A stretch of DNA of 64,000 bases from Ignavibacteriota bacterium (GTDB lineage: Bacteria > Bacteroidota > Ignavibacteria > Kapaibacteriales > UBA2268). The position numbers were made by a program, and so were the translations under genes. Each line of letters begins with the position of its first letter. Position 1 is the stretch's first letter. Below the pieces are notes generated by a model that did not search any database, was not told the origin of the DNA, and saw only the letters and a list, made by a program, of their open reading frames with translations. Location: assembly GCA_019637995.1 (NCBI GenBank), contig JAHBUQ010000002.1:1304423-1368422 (forward strand), in the 5' to 3' direction. Shown piece after piece: positions 45,201 to 55,300 of the stretch.

Positions 45201-46278
45201 AAGAATAACTTACTTTTTGTGCTCTATAGAAAGGGAAATTATATGCTAAATTAAGTTCAAAAGCAACAGAACCATCGGGTCTTACTTCATTGATTGTTCC
45301 GCGTGACCATGCAATTAAAGTATTACCATTTGGCAATCTCTGAACGCTTCCCATTGATGCATTGTATGTTGGAGGATTATTTATAAATTCCCATACTTTT
45401 GTAATTGTTTTTGAAGAATGATTGACACTGTATTCGACTGCACGCGAAAATGGATTTTCGCGCATATTACCATTATCAAACATTAGTATGTTGCCATTTG
45501 GTAAAATTTGAGCAGTATGCTGATGAGAAAACCCTTTGAAATCTGCATTAAAATCATTTGTGAATGAATATTGATTATTCTTTGAATATGATCCGCCAAT
45601 TCGCCAGGCAAACTCACCGGTTGACTTGTTGATAAGAGCAATTTCATCAAAATGTCTTATAGATATTAGTATATTACCATTAGCATCTTCAAACATTGAA
45701 TTAATATGGGCAAAGTCAATGCCGACCATAGTCAAATCAATATCCGGTGTAGCATCTGTTATTTCCATGTGATCTAAAGCATGCCACTCCCAGTAAACAG
45801 TACCGGTCCTGTCGGTTTCAATTAAAATATTATCTATAACATAAGCATCTTCTCTTCCACCTTCAACAATTTGACTCATATCAATTTGATGCAATTCATT
45901 AACAAGCATCAGATAACGTCCGTTACTAAGAGAAATAAAATCATGGAAATCTGTAGCAAATCCGGTTTTATTTGGAATGCTGTCTATTCGATTCATATTT
46001 TTATCATAAATATAATATACGTCATTTGATAATTGAGCAAAATTGCCATTCCTCAATTCAAAGAAATAGGGTCCACCTTCACGGGTTTGTTTGTAACCTT
46101 GATAATAGCCGTAATTATCCACTACAGCAAAATTAGGATTTAATACCCAATCAAATCTGATATATCCCGGATAGGGTTTATCAAGTTTTTCAACTGTAAA
46201 CTGATATTCAGGTTGACTATATAGCTCGCTCATAATGCTAAGCTGTATTACTATTAAAATAAAATAAAACTTTTTCAT
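42259..46278 (-). CDS. T9SS-exported arylsulfotransferase-like protein with eight Fn3-like repeats
   Basis: 1339 residues with a signal peptide (MKKFYFILIVIQLSIMSELYSQ). Residues about 20-400 form an arylsulfotransferase (ASST)-type propeller, with GVDFAHINS-like, SHQHTAQILPNGNILMFDNG and VQRLPNGNTLIAW motifs. These repeat the LPNGN signature of the family. Residues about 500-1250 hold eight Fn3-like repeats of 90-95 residues, each with YxxQxS and YxWRVxA...S.WSD..xFTT. The last 80 residues are a T9SS sorting domain. True ASST histidines are not confirmed, so it may be a binding protein. The AGGTAA site is 7 nt after the next gene's stop. Confidence 0.85.
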   Translation of the reverse strand: MKKFYFILIVIQLSIMSELYSQPEYQFTVEKLDKPYPGYIRFDWVLNPNFAVVDNYGYYQGYKQTREGGPYFFELRNGNFAQLSNDVYYIYDKNMNRIDSIPNKTGFATDFHDFISLSNGRYLMLVNELHQIDMSQIVEGGREDAYVIDNILIETDRTGTVYWEWHALDHMEITDATPDIDLTMVGIDFAHINSMFEDANGNILISIRHFDEIALINKSTGEFAWRIGGSYSKNNQYSFTNDFNADFKGFSHQHTAQILPNGNILMFDNGNMRENPFSRAVEYSVNHSSKTITKVWEFINNPPTYNASMGSVQRLPNGNTLIAWSRGTINEVRPDGSVAFELNLAYNFPFYRAQKVSYSSVYDEKQISGAGNYNFTGANGNTGVSISVANIGQMTRTYLQKHDYAPPYFEPSNQNLISTLPLRWVLSTDKNEPNLNGTFKVRLADLNYNDSPSKLVIYKRSKEGYGVFEMLQTYYSQATGELYADFSGWGEFVIDVIDLDKPILLSPSYNSFISNEGNLVWSSVTGAEYYQVQLSKTQNFSNTLFSQIVNNDTKYNFSNLSFNDKYFWRVRAIATKDTSEWSDVFTFNTNVAAPELTFPDDFSFGFSPKDTIKWSKVDGADSYQIQINYYENFTNPIINAKNINNNYFTFLGFTHNIKYYWRVRAFKGSDSSSWSDVREFTTVIATPILSSPADSVINVPNKFNFSWSYVQGTDFYEFQLADNVEFDNLIMSADKLKNESIEISELQYDKSYFWRVKASRSTDESDWSDTRMFTTMLSPVQLKYPDNNANNTNVDIRLSWDKKAAGIKFKLQISNDYNFENIFIELDNLEYNYYQIEELAPNKTYVWRVMAYRDELISPWSNSFSFKTGKGLELMPPSLILPHDGAEAFSEVSLHWNQRIKAINYTLQVSTNNLFANNVIEHKNIKETHLILEDLKINDTYYWRVKAYSKYDSSGWSQVRSFNIIEPGRIVELVKPGNDALQVPLAGKLEWNEIADIDYYTLQVSKNSNFDENIIFEDVYKNSFFNYINFDYHTTYFWRVRYSRDGELSEWSATWPFTTASKTSLSIPVITNLKDGVTTVPVAGKISWNPVSYASDYQVSISNHESFRTIMYKQSGIIGNELNYSNLEYGTLYYVRIAASNDSSKSLWSKPLKFTTELESPLITFPAKGSINVPKDGTITWVLQNNIHRYHLQIATDENFEGVISELSNFDYEFYNYSLENNTKYFVRVKSFNDTNSSRWSDIVEFTTQNPSSVEESNDLFVNIFPNPSSDFITIRLSDIGLQPFARAEKVQLFDMLGLEVMSVWIGLDLSTQRIDVSHLPAGVYFIRIGNKVEKFVKM
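42346..42365. repeat. Degenerate palindrome in the second sorting domain (copy 2a)
   Basis: GGACAGG and CCTATCC arms match copy 1a except for one changed base in the right arm. It encodes IGLDLS. Confidence 0.65.
42423..42442. repeat. Degenerate palindrome in the second sorting domain (copy 2b)
   Basis: CAAAGGGCT and AGCCCTATG arms match copy 1b except for one changed base. It encodes IGLQPFA. Confidence 0.65.
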
Positions 46279-46285
46279 GGCTTAC

Positions 46286-48763
46286 CTATCGCTTAATAAT
46301 TAGTTTTCCTGTTTTTGAGCTATTACCTGATATAAGTTTGTATATGTATGAACCTGTCTGTAAATCACTGCAATCTAAATTGAGAAGATTCTGATTAATA
46401 TTATCAGAATTTAAGACAACATTTTTTACTAAATTGCCCCTTAAATCATAAACACAGATTGTTAAATTTTCCAATACTTCTGAATTTATTTCAAAATTAA
46501 CTTCATTCTGAGCAGGAATTGGGTAAATACTAACAAATTTCAAAGAATTATCTTCATACATCTCATTTACACTTGACGGATCAGGTTTGATTGTGAAATA
46601 ACCCTGACTGATACCGGATAAATTCTCGTCATTAAGCGAAACAATTCGAACTCTGTAATTAGAATCCGGCTCTATATGTTCCGGAATTTCAAATGCATAT
46701 GCACCGGTATAACTTTCGATGGAATCAAGAACAATTACAACTTCATCTTTCAGAAGAAGCTCTATCCTAACTGGTACGACAACATTCTGGTCCCAGTTAA
46801 CAAATTTTCTGAAGCCGTCTTTATGCCATACTTCGCCGCCATTTGGTGAACTTATTTCAATAAAACCCGGCTCTAAAGCAAACATAAATGTTTCCGACCA
46901 ATCACTTTCAAAGCTGTCGTTATATGATTTAACTTTCCAATAATATGTTTTATCAGCATCAAATTCATTTAAATTAATTCTTGTTTCAACAAGCTCATTT
47001 TCCTGAAAAACAGGATTTTCAAAATCAGGATTATCGGCTACCATCAACGATGATTTTCTGAAGAAACCATTTGGACTCCAAGCAAAATTTACAACTTGAC
47101 CATTTTCAAGTCTTTTGCCATTTTCAGGTGTTGATAAAAATGGAGGATTTGGCTTTGATTCCGGATAATCTTTTGCAAGAATAAACTCGCCAAGTACATT
47201 AGTTTTTGCTGAAAGTTCATTTGTCTGGGGATTATAAGTCGTTACTAAAGGTATGAAGGTTTTTTTATCGTTTGTATCTCTGTAATAAATTGTATATTTT
47301 TCGGGATTGTAAATATTAATCATACCATCTAAATTGAATCTTATTTCACATTCGTAATTATTAAAACTGTAAGCATTCACTTCATATCTGTATGGAGCAA
47401 CATTCGGAACTTTGCCTGTAAATCTCGGATATAAAGGGGCATACTCATATTTATAAACATCAATCCAATTGTACATAAATCCTTCAAAACTCTGGAATAC
47501 AATTGTAACCCCTGTAGTATCAAATGAATTATTGAATTTGTAAGTGTTTAATGGAAGAAGTTCATCTCGCGAAACTTTATTACTTTCTTTTCCTATTGGA
47601 TAAGGAAATTTCAGTGCTTTGAAAGCATTGATAGTCTTAGGAAGACGCATTTCAAATTCGACTTTACTATCTTTATTAACTTCTGTAATATCAAGTTTTT
47701 CGGGATTTGATGTAGTATTTCCCCAGCCAATAATAGTATTCCCGTTCGGAAGTCTTTGAGTTGAAGCATTTGCAGTTGCAAAAACCCTTACATCAGGCAC
47801 ATACTCCCAGACTAATGTGGCAGTTTTGTTTACGTCGTCAATTTCATACTCAACTGCTCTTGAATAAGGCGGGTCATGCTGGTCGCCATTATCAAACAAA
47901 GTAATATTTCCATTTGGAAGAATTCTTATATCGTGCTGCATTGAGAAGTAAATTGGAGCATTATTTTCGTTTTCATTAATAAATGTAAATTCATTATGTT
48001 TGCCACCAAGTCGCCAGATTATTTCCCCGGTTGTGCGATTTACTTTAGTAATTTCTGAAAGCAATCTGTTGCAAATCAAATAATTGCCATCGGAATCAAT
48101 AGCCACTGAATTAAAATTTGAGTACAGAGTAATAATATTCAAAAAGTCATCAATAGGCTGATAAGTATCTTCAATATTAATAAAATCCCAGCTTCTCCAC
48201 TGAAAAACTACATTTTTATCAATGTCCATCTCAACCAATATTGCTCCTGCTACGATTGCATTCGGATTGCCATTTTCCACAACTTTTGACATATTAATGT
48301 GATGTGCCTCAAATGAACTGTACACATAATGCCCGTTAGGTAAAATTTCAGATACGTGGGGTGCCGGAATAAAGCCATTGCCGGATACTATCGAATCAAT
48401 AACTGTAAGTGAGGTATCAGCGATGTAAAATCTCGCTTCACTATACGCTTTGAAATATCCCTGCTGAACAGAATTGAATGTTATAAGACCATTTGGCTGG
48501 ACGCTGAAATTGCTCGTAACACTTGTTACAGGACGGTAATTCAGTACATTTGCAGCGCTGTCAGTTATCAAAATATAACTGCCGTACCCTGCACCACGAG
48601 TTGCAAACATCATGATTCCGGGGGCAGGTTTATCTAATGTCAGAATATCAAAAGGAGGAAAATTATCAGGTAATTCCTTCGTATTTATATTTAAGCTCAT
48701 TGAATAAAATATAATTATTATTAGAGCTGAAAACTTAGTCAATTTATGTAATTTATCTATCAT
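46286..48763 (-). CDS. T9SS-exported arylsulfotransferase-like protein
   Basis: 825 residues, a paralogue of the next gene downstream. After an N-terminal hydrophobic segment, residues about 30-420 form an ASST-like propeller with SMQHDIRILPNGNITLFDNGD and TQRLPNGNTIIGW (repeated LPNGN), PHVSEILPNGHYVYSS and GEIIWRLGGKH. One Fn3-like domain follows (near residue 540-640), then a short beta domain. The C-terminal T9SS sorting domain (YPIPAQNEVNFEI... LQTGSYIYKLISG) differs in sequence from that of its neighbour and has no palindromic segments. It lies 7 nt upstream of the 1339-residue gene, forming a two-gene operon. AAGGA precedes the ATG. Confidence 0.85.
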   Translation of the reverse strand: MIDKLHKLTKFSALIIIIFYSMSLNINTKELPDNFPPFDILTLDKPAPGIMMFATRGAGYGSYILITDSAANVLNYRPVTSVTSNFSVQPNGLITFNSVQQGYFKAYSEARFYIADTSLTVIDSIVSGNGFIPAPHVSEILPNGHYVYSSFEAHHINMSKVVENGNPNAIVAGAILVEMDIDKNVVFQWRSWDFINIEDTYQPIDDFLNIITLYSNFNSVAIDSDGNYLICNRLLSEITKVNRTTGEIIWRLGGKHNEFTFINENENNAPIYFSMQHDIRILPNGNITLFDNGDQHDPPYSRAVEYEIDDVNKTATLVWEYVPDVRVFATANASTQRLPNGNTIIGWGNTTSNPEKLDITEVNKDSKVEFEMRLPKTINAFKALKFPYPIGKESNKVSRDELLPLNTYKFNNSFDTTGVTIVFQSFEGFMYNWIDVYKYEYAPLYPRFTGKVPNVAPYRYEVNAYSFNNYECEIRFNLDGMINIYNPEKYTIYYRDTNDKKTFIPLVTTYNPQTNELSAKTNVLGEFILAKDYPESKPNPPFLSTPENGKRLENGQVVNFAWSPNGFFRKSSLMVADNPDFENPVFQENELVETRINLNEFDADKTYYWKVKSYNDSFESDWSETFMFALEPGFIEISSPNGGEVWHKDGFRKFVNWDQNVVVPVRIELLLKDEVVIVLDSIESYTGAYAFEIPEHIEPDSNYRVRIVSLNDENLSGISQGYFTIKPDPSSVNEMYEDNSLKFVSIYPIPAQNEVNFEINSEVLENLTICVYDLRGNLVKNVVLNSDNINQNLLNLDCSDLQTGSYIYKLISGNSSKTGKLIIKR

Positions 48764-49111
48764 AATTGCAATCCTTTAAAAACTTTTTACTATCGTGTCC
48801 ATTTATAAAATTAAAATTATTAAATTATTCGTTCATAATAAAATAATATTTTGCATTAAATAGGTTGATTTGAGCAGTTTTTACATAAAATGAGTATTCG
48901 AGAGGGGTTAGAGTATAAGAATTGATGAATTGTACTGGAAATGATTAATCATAATATTATATAAGTAATTCATAAATAATTAATAAGTGATTATATATCA
49001 GTATGTAACAGTAAATACTCATAATAATTATGAATATTTATTAATCTTTCTCGAATATTAGTTGTGTGCTAAATGAATTAATAATCAATAAACGAAAAAA
49101 ATGTAATTATT
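48764..49111. other. 348-bp AT-rich intergenic region
   Basis: It is the leader of the ASST-like operon on the right side of that operon, and the downstream flank of pyrF. I see no gene, RNA or clear hairpin in it. Confidence 0.5.
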
Positions 49112-49915
49112 TTAAGATATTTTATCAATAATAAATGCATCTCTGTAAAACTTAGCTTTGTTTCTGGCTGCTTTAAGAAAATCAGCTCCATTGTCTGCAT
49201 AAATTATATCCCGCGAAACATTAATTATGCAAGGTCCTCCTGAATTTGCATTCATTAGTTCAGCGATATTTCCGCCTTGAGTTCCGACGCCCGGAATTAA
49301 TAGATAACTTTCAGGTATAATCTTTCTGATATTGTGAATATCATCAGGATGGGTAGCACCGGTGACAAAACCTAAATTCTCTTTTCTTCCCCAGGAGCAT
49401 GTTTTTTCTATGACATGCTGATAGAGTGGTTTACCTTCAAACTCCAGCCGCTGGAAATCTCCCGAACCGGGGTTAGATGTAAGTGCAAGGACAAAAGTCA
49501 TTTTGTCTTCATATTTTAGAAAGGGTTCTATAGAATCGCGTCCCATATATGGAGCGACTGTAATTGCATCTGCTTTAAAATATTCAAAACACGACTTAGC
49601 ATAGGCATCAGAAGTATTTCCAATATCGCCTCTTTTTGAATCAGCTATTACAAAACGCTCATTTCCAATGTATTCTATAGTTTTTTTCAGGATATCGAAT
49701 CCTTCACTTCCATAAACTTCATAAAAAGCGAAATTCAATTTGTAAGATGAAGCGTATTTTATAGTTGCATCAATTATTTGCTTATTAAACTCCAAAATTG
49801 ATTCTATTGATTTTCCCAGATGTACGGGAATTTTATTCAAATCCGAATCCAATCCCACGCATAATAAGGAATTTGTATTTTCCTGTATCGTATTTAATTT
49901 TTCAAACGAATTCAT
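49112..49915 (-). CDS. pyrF: Orotidine 5'-phosphate decarboxylase (group 2)
   Basis: 267 residues. It converts OMP to UMP in pyrimidine synthesis. The active-site block FVIADSKRGDIGNT, with its Lys-Asp pair, is near residue 94, preceded by LCVGLDSDLNKIP and followed by VAPYMGRDS. The C-terminal PGVGTQGGN and INVSRDIIY phosphate-binding parts are present. The length and ADSKRGDIG motif fit the group 2 enzymes. AAGGAAA precedes the ATG. It is 13 nt after a DUF4919-like gene. Confidence 0.95.
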   Translation of the reverse strand: MNSFEKLNTIQENTNSLLCVGLDSDLNKIPVHLGKSIESILEFNKQIIDATIKYASSYKLNFAFYEVYGSEGFDILKKTIEYIGNERFVIADSKRGDIGNTSDAYAKSCFEYFKADAITVAPYMGRDSIEPFLKYEDKMTFVLALTSNPGSGDFQRLEFEGKPLYQHVIEKTCSWGRKENLGFVTGATHPDDIHNIRKIIPESYLLIPGVGTQGGNIAELMNANSGGPCIINVSRDIIYADNGADFLKAARNKAKFYRDAFIIDKIS

Positions 49916-49927
49916 CTTAAATTTCCT

Positions 49928-50611
49928 TTACTTGCTTAATCCCTTTCCAAAGAAAAGCTCAATATTAAAATACAAACCCTCTATTTCCAATTCATCATCA
50001 GGTTCAACAGCAAGGTAATCATAAGGTTTTCCATCATTGTGCATCAATGCCTGCTCTTTGAACTTAAGCCCCAGAGCATTCAGAAGAGAATATTCATCCG
50101 ATATGGAAAGAATTGTAAATGCAGACTGATAGGAACGTCCATCACCTGACTGGAGGATGGTTCTCAGAAGCATTGTATGTTTATAGACAGCATATTCAGA
50201 AGTTTCTAAATCGCCAAGCATTTCAGAAGATATACTTAAAATATACAATGCATCTATCCAAAATGGGTCGAGCCTTAAAACAAATTTACAAAGATTATTC
50301 AGCCTTCCAAAATCATTACTTCTATTTCTGAGCAAATCTTTCAAAGTTCTTGCTGAGTCATCTGTTCGTGAAATATTCGGATTATAATAAGGTTGAAGAG
50401 CATGACCGTAATAAAGTCGTCTGAACTCGTCAAGTGTGAGAGTTGTATCGTTTTCAGAATATCTTTCAAATAGTTTGGGATAAAAATAATCACTATTTTC
50501 GTCAGTAATTTCGGCTTTAATTTTGTTAATATCAACCGATTCAAAATTCTGGCTAAACAGATTAGTGCTTATAATTGCAAAAAAAATTGTTATATAAAAT
50601 TGCTTAATCAT
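49928..50611 (-). CDS. DUF4919-like secreted protein
   Basis: 227 residues with a signal peptide (MIKQFYITIFFAIISTNLFSQ). The segment DSYFYPKL-like YFYPKLFERYSENDTTLTLDE followed by RRLYYGHALQPYYNP resembles DUF4919, known only from Bacteroidota and of unknown function. It is otherwise helical (a short tetratricopeptide-like part). It has an AGGTAA site before the ATG, and lies between pyrF and UDP-xylose synthase. Confidence 0.6.
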   Translation of the reverse strand: MIKQFYITIFFAIISTNLFSQNFESVDINKIKAEITDENSDYFYPKLFERYSENDTTLTLDEFRRLYYGHALQPYYNPNISRTDDSARTLKDLLRNRSNDFGRLNNLCKFVLRLDPFWIDALYILSISSEMLGDLETSEYAVYKHTMLLRTILQSGDGRSYQSAFTILSISDEYSLLNALGLKFKEQALMHNDGKPYDYLAVEPDDELEIEGLYFNIELFFGKGLSK

Positions 50612-50626
50612 TATTACCTCAAAATA

Positions 50627-51565
50627 TTATATAAGAAGTCTTTTCTTAAAATCATCAATAGTTTTTTTCAGCCCTTGCTTTCTTGGTACTTTCGCAGACC
50701 AACCCAGTAAATCAAGAGCTTTGGATGTATCGGGCTTTCTGACTTTAGGGTCATCGCTGGGAAGTTCCTGATGAATAATTTGGCTGCTTGAACCTGTTAG
50801 CTCAATGATTTCGTGAGCAAGTTCGAGCATAGTCAATTCGTCAGGATTACCAATATTTACTGGATTTACCTCATCACTAAGCAGCAGTTTATATATTCCC
50901 TCAATCAAATCATCAACATAACAGACAGAACGGGTTTGATTACCTTCGCCATAGACTGTAACAGGTTGATTGTGAAGTGCCTGATTGATAAAATTCGGAA
51001 TCGCTCTGCCATCATGAAGTCTCATCCTTGGACCGTAAGTATTAAATATCCTGACAATACGAGTATCAACATTATGGTATCTGTGATATGCCATAGTCAT
51101 AGCTTCAGCGAATCTTTTGGCTTCGTCATAAACTCCGCGATAGCCCACAGGATTGACATTTCCCCAATATTCTTCATTTTGAGGATGAATCAGAGGGTCG
51201 CCATATACTTCGCTGGTTGAAGCAATGAGATAGCGGGCATTCTTAGCTTTGGCAAGACCTAAAGTCTTGTGTGTTCCCAAAGAGCCGACTTTCAGAGTTT
51301 GAATTGGCAGTTTTAAATAGTCAATCGGTGAAGCAGGTGAAGCAAAATGCAAAATATAATCTACATTCCCCTCTACATAAATATATTCAGTAACATCGTG
51401 CTCGATGAATTTAAAACGTTTGTTACCATATAGATGTGCAATATTATCAGGTGAACCTGTTATGTAATTATCCATACAGATAACTTCATCACCTGAATCT
51501 ATAAATTTATCACAAAGATGCGAACCTAAAAATCCGGCTCCGCCGGTAATTAATACTCTTGCCAT
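50627..51565 (-). CDS. uxs: UDP-glucuronate decarboxylase (UDP-xylose synthase, UXS)
   Basis: 312 residues. It converts UDP-glucuronate to UDP-xylose with NAD+ for surface polysaccharides. The Rossmann motif is [15 protein letters not shown]. The UXS signature [11 protein letters not shown] near residue 75, STSEVYGDP and YDEAKR (catalytic Tyr-Lys) are present, with [14 protein letters not shown]. These point to UXS rather than UDP-glucose epimerase or dTDP-glucose dehydratase. No polysaccharide cluster is adjacent. Confidence 0.9.
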   Translation of the reverse strand: MARVLITGGAGFLGSHLCDKFIDSGDEVICMDNYITGSPDNIAHLYGNKRFKFIEHDVTEYIYVEGNVDYILHFASPASPIDYLKLPIQTLKVGSLGTHKTLGLAKAKNARYLIASTSEVYGDPLIHPQNEEYWGNVNPVGYRGVYDEAKRFAEAMTMAYHRYHNVDTRIVRIFNTYGPRMRLHDGRAIPNFINQALHNQPVTVYGEGNQTRSVCYVDDLIEGIYKLLLSDEVNPVNIGNPDELTMLELAHEIIELTGSSSQIIHQELPSDDPKVRKPDTSKALDLLGWSAKVPRKQGLKKTIDDFKKRLLI

Positions 51566-51646
51566 AAAAAAATCTAAATTGTAAATATTATAATATTCAA
51601 AAATGCAAAAAAATACTTTAATAATAATATTTTGAGCTAAATATTA

Positions 51647-52291
51647 TTAAAAAGCATAACGAAAAGATATTGAGCCGCCGATTCCAAGAAAAGATTCACC
51701 CGATGGATTTCTATCCCAAAATTCTGAGAAATTGGCTTTATCAGACAATTGATACATCAATCCAATACCTGCACTGACAATAAATTGCCGGTTTATTTTA
51801 TACTCCAGACCAGCACCTGTACCAAAATTAATAATTCTGTTTAAGTCAACTCTCGTTTCCCGTATTTCGACATCATTGATTATTTTGAAAGTCGTCTCGC
51901 TTCTTTCCAGATGTCCCGCTCCTGATGCGGCAAAAGCAAATATCCTGTATTCTTTTGTTCTGAAAATATTAAAATGATATTCTCCGCCAAATAGTGCTAT
52001 TATACTTAAATTATTATTACTTGTACTTGTGTAGTACGGCAATAGAGAAACCTGCAAAGCTGAATACTTATTGATTTCAAGATAATATGTAAGACCTGAT
52101 GCTGAAAATGACGAATATCCAAGACCAATCTGATGTTTGGGATATGACATTTTTTGCCCGTAGAGGGCATTTGTATTTAAAAATAATGTAGAAACAGTTA
52201 AAATTGTAATAATTGAAATAACTTTGAGATTTAATAGTATATTTTCAATTTTTTTTATCAATATCAAATGAGAAAATAGTATTTTTGACAT
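51647..52291 (-). CDS. Small outer-membrane beta-barrel protein
   Basis: 214 residues. A hydrophobic export segment (VISIITILTVSTLFLNTNALYG) is preceded by about 22 polar residues, so the true start could be later. The mature part alternates Tyr/Gly-rich strands (QIGLGYSSFSASGLTYYLE, GGEYHFNI, INFGTGAGLEYKIN, VSAGIGLMYQL) and ends in phenylalanine (SFRYAF), the usual barrel end. It resembles OmpW/porin-family small barrels. It reads divergently from the TonB receptor at 52361. Confidence 0.7.
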   Translation of the reverse strand: MSKILFSHLILIKKIENILLNLKVISIITILTVSTLFLNTNALYGQKMSYPKHQIGLGYSSFSASGLTYYLEINKYSALQVSLLPYYTSTSNNNLSIIALFGGEYHFNIFRTKEYRIFAFAASGAGHLERSETTFKIINDVEIRETRVDLNRIINFGTGAGLEYKINRQFIVSAGIGLMYQLSDKANFSEFWDRNPSGESFLGIGGSISFRYAF

Positions 52292-52360
52292 AATATATTT
52301 TAAAATTTACAAAACAAAATATTATAGATGAATAAGCTCGCATTTTTATTGGAGTCGAAT

Positions 52361-55300
52361 ATGATAAAAAATGTTACTTTGATTATTATTTTAACTTTGT
52401 TTATGCCTGAGGTAATGATTTCTCAAGGGATGACCACGGCATCTGTGAATGGTATAACAAAAGATACAGAAGGCAATATCCTCGTTGGTGTTAACGTAAA
52501 AGTAACACATGACCCATCAGGCACTGTGATGGGTGGACGGTCGAATAAATCCGGCAGGTTTAATGTTGTTGGTCTTCGTGTTGGTGGTCCTTTTACAATT
52601 GAGGCAACTATGGTCGGCTATTCAAAGTCAACTTTAAACAACATAAATCTCGGTGTCGGTCAGAATATGTCAATTGATATAATTCTTTCTCAAAGAGCTG
52701 TTAGAACAGCTGATGTTGAAGTTTTCGCTTCAAAAGGCGATATAATAAGCAGCGAAAAAACAGGTGCCTCGCAAACTATCAGTGAAGAAGAGATAAATAA
52801 TTTACCTACAATTTCAAGGTCAATCCACGACTACTCAAGACTATCACCACACGTAATTTCCTCAACAAGTGAAGGCTCAAATGTGGGTGGCAGAAATAGC
52901 AAGTACAACACAATTCAAGTTGATGGCGCTGTTATGAGTGATGCCTTCGGACTTTCAGCATCCGGTACACCGGGCGGACAAGCTGAATCCCAGCCGATTT
53001 CACTTGATGCAATTCAGGAATTTCAGGTGTCAGTTTCTCCATTCGACGTTCGTGAAGGCGGCTTCACAGGTGGTGCTATCAATGCAATTACTCGTAGCGG
53101 CTCAAATAACTTGCGGGGTGGTGGCTATTTCTTCGGTAGAAACGGCTCTTTTGTTGGTACAAGTCCGGATGCAAATCGCAGACCATTTGATGATTTCGGT
53201 GAATCAGTAATCGGTGCAAGAGTTGGCGGTCCTGTATTCAAAAACAAGTTGTTCTATTTTATGAACGGCGAATATAAATCCAGAACCGACCCATTTACAA
53301 TCGCTCTTGGTGACCCGAGTGCTCTGAGATTTTTTCCGTTAAGTGCAGATTCATTGGATATAATAAGGCAGATTTCAATCAATCAATATAATTATGATCC
53401 GGGCACATTTGAAAACTATTCAAGATCAACCGATGCTTATAAAATGTTTGCAAGACTTGACTATAATATTTCCGACAAGCACAGACTGACTTTCAGGCAT
53501 AATTTTGTTCATGCTTATCAAGGCAAGGATATCACCCGCGCCGAGACTTTCTACTCATTTTCGGGTCAGGAATATTTGTTCAACAGTATGCAGAACCAGT
53601 CAGTACTTCAACTAAATAGTGTTTTTGGAAGCCGGTTTGCAAATGAATTACGTGTAGCAATAACCTCGATAGATGATTCGAGAGACGCACAATCGCCAAT
53701 CAGATATCCGCAAATTACTATTTCAAGGTTAGGTCCTGATGGCTCTGCTTCAGTTTCTTTTGGTACACGAAATGCTTCACAGGCTAATGAGCTAAGCCAA
53801 AGAATAATTGAAGTAACAGATAATTTTAATATTTTCCTTGGTAATCATGTAATTACAGCAGGAATTTCAAATCAGTTTATTACTTTTGACAACCTGTTCA
53901 TCCAGAATTTTAATGGAGCCTGGACATTCGAAGGTGTAGAGGCATATAAGCAAGGTATTGCAAGAGGATTTACAAGAGGATATTCTCTCATTGAAGGTGT
54001 CGAAATGCCAAGGGCAAGATTTTCTTACGGACAGCTTGGCTTTTACGTTCAGGACGAATGGACAATTCAAAGCAATTTCAAGATACTTGCCGGCGTAAGG
54101 GGCGATATGTTTGTTTTTCCTGATAAACCTTTAGCAAATCCAAAAGTAATGGAAACATTTAAAAATCCTACTGAGTTTTCTCCCGGTGGTTTGAGAAGTG
54201 ATAATATGCCCAACCCTCTTGCTTTTTCACCGAGGTTAGGATTCAATTGGGATGTTTTTGATGATAAAACTAATCAGTTGCGTGGTGGTATAGGAATTTT
54301 TTCAGGAAGAACCCCCGGTGTCTGGCTGGCAAATCAATATTCTAATACAGGTATGGACTTAGGATTTACAGATATTCGTGACCCTTCATTCCAGTTCACG
54401 GAAGAGCTCGGTTACAATGCACCTACGGGCGCTATCCAAACTACTGAAGTCAATCTCATTGACCCTGATTTTAAAATGCCTCAGATTTTCAGGGCTAATA
54501 TTGCTTACGACCGCGAACTACCATATGGATTTTTTGCAACTGTTGAAATTATTTATGGCAAGACTATTTATGATGCCGTTTATAGAAATCTAAATCTCAA
54601 ATATGCATACGACAATGACGGTAACCAGATTTTTGGTATAGACGGAAGACCCCGATATATGGGACGTGACCGTCTCAGCAATGACTTTACCAGAGTACTT
54701 TACCTTACCAACACCACAGAAGGCAATCAGTCAAGCTATACAATCCAGCTTCAAAAACCGTTCAGACAAGGCATTTTTACTGATTTGAGCTTGAATTTAG
54801 CTTATACATACAATATTGCTATGGACGTAAACAGCCTGACATCCAGCGTTGCGGCATCAAACTGGCAGTTTAATCATATAGTTGACCCAAATAACCCAAC
54901 ACTTACAAATTCGTTATTCTCGATTCCTCACAGAGTACTTGCTAATTTATCCTACAGATTTGAACTGGCAAAAGGTTACAATACTACTGTTGGTCTATTC
55001 TATGAAGGTCGTTCAGGCGCTCCGTTTTCGATGGTTTACTTCTCTCAGTCAAGTGTTTATATCGGAGATGCAAATAATGACGACCACTGGAGTAATGACT
55101 TGGTATATATTCCTACCGGTCCTAATGATGATAAGATGATACTTACAACAGGGAACTGGGATGAACTGGAATATTTCATAAATCAGTTTGATGAACTGAC
55201 AGACCAGAGAGGAGAAATTTCAGAGCGTTATTCTCTGCGTCAACCCTGGAGAAATAATCTGGATATTAGAATAACACAGGACATTCCGATCAATCGCTGG

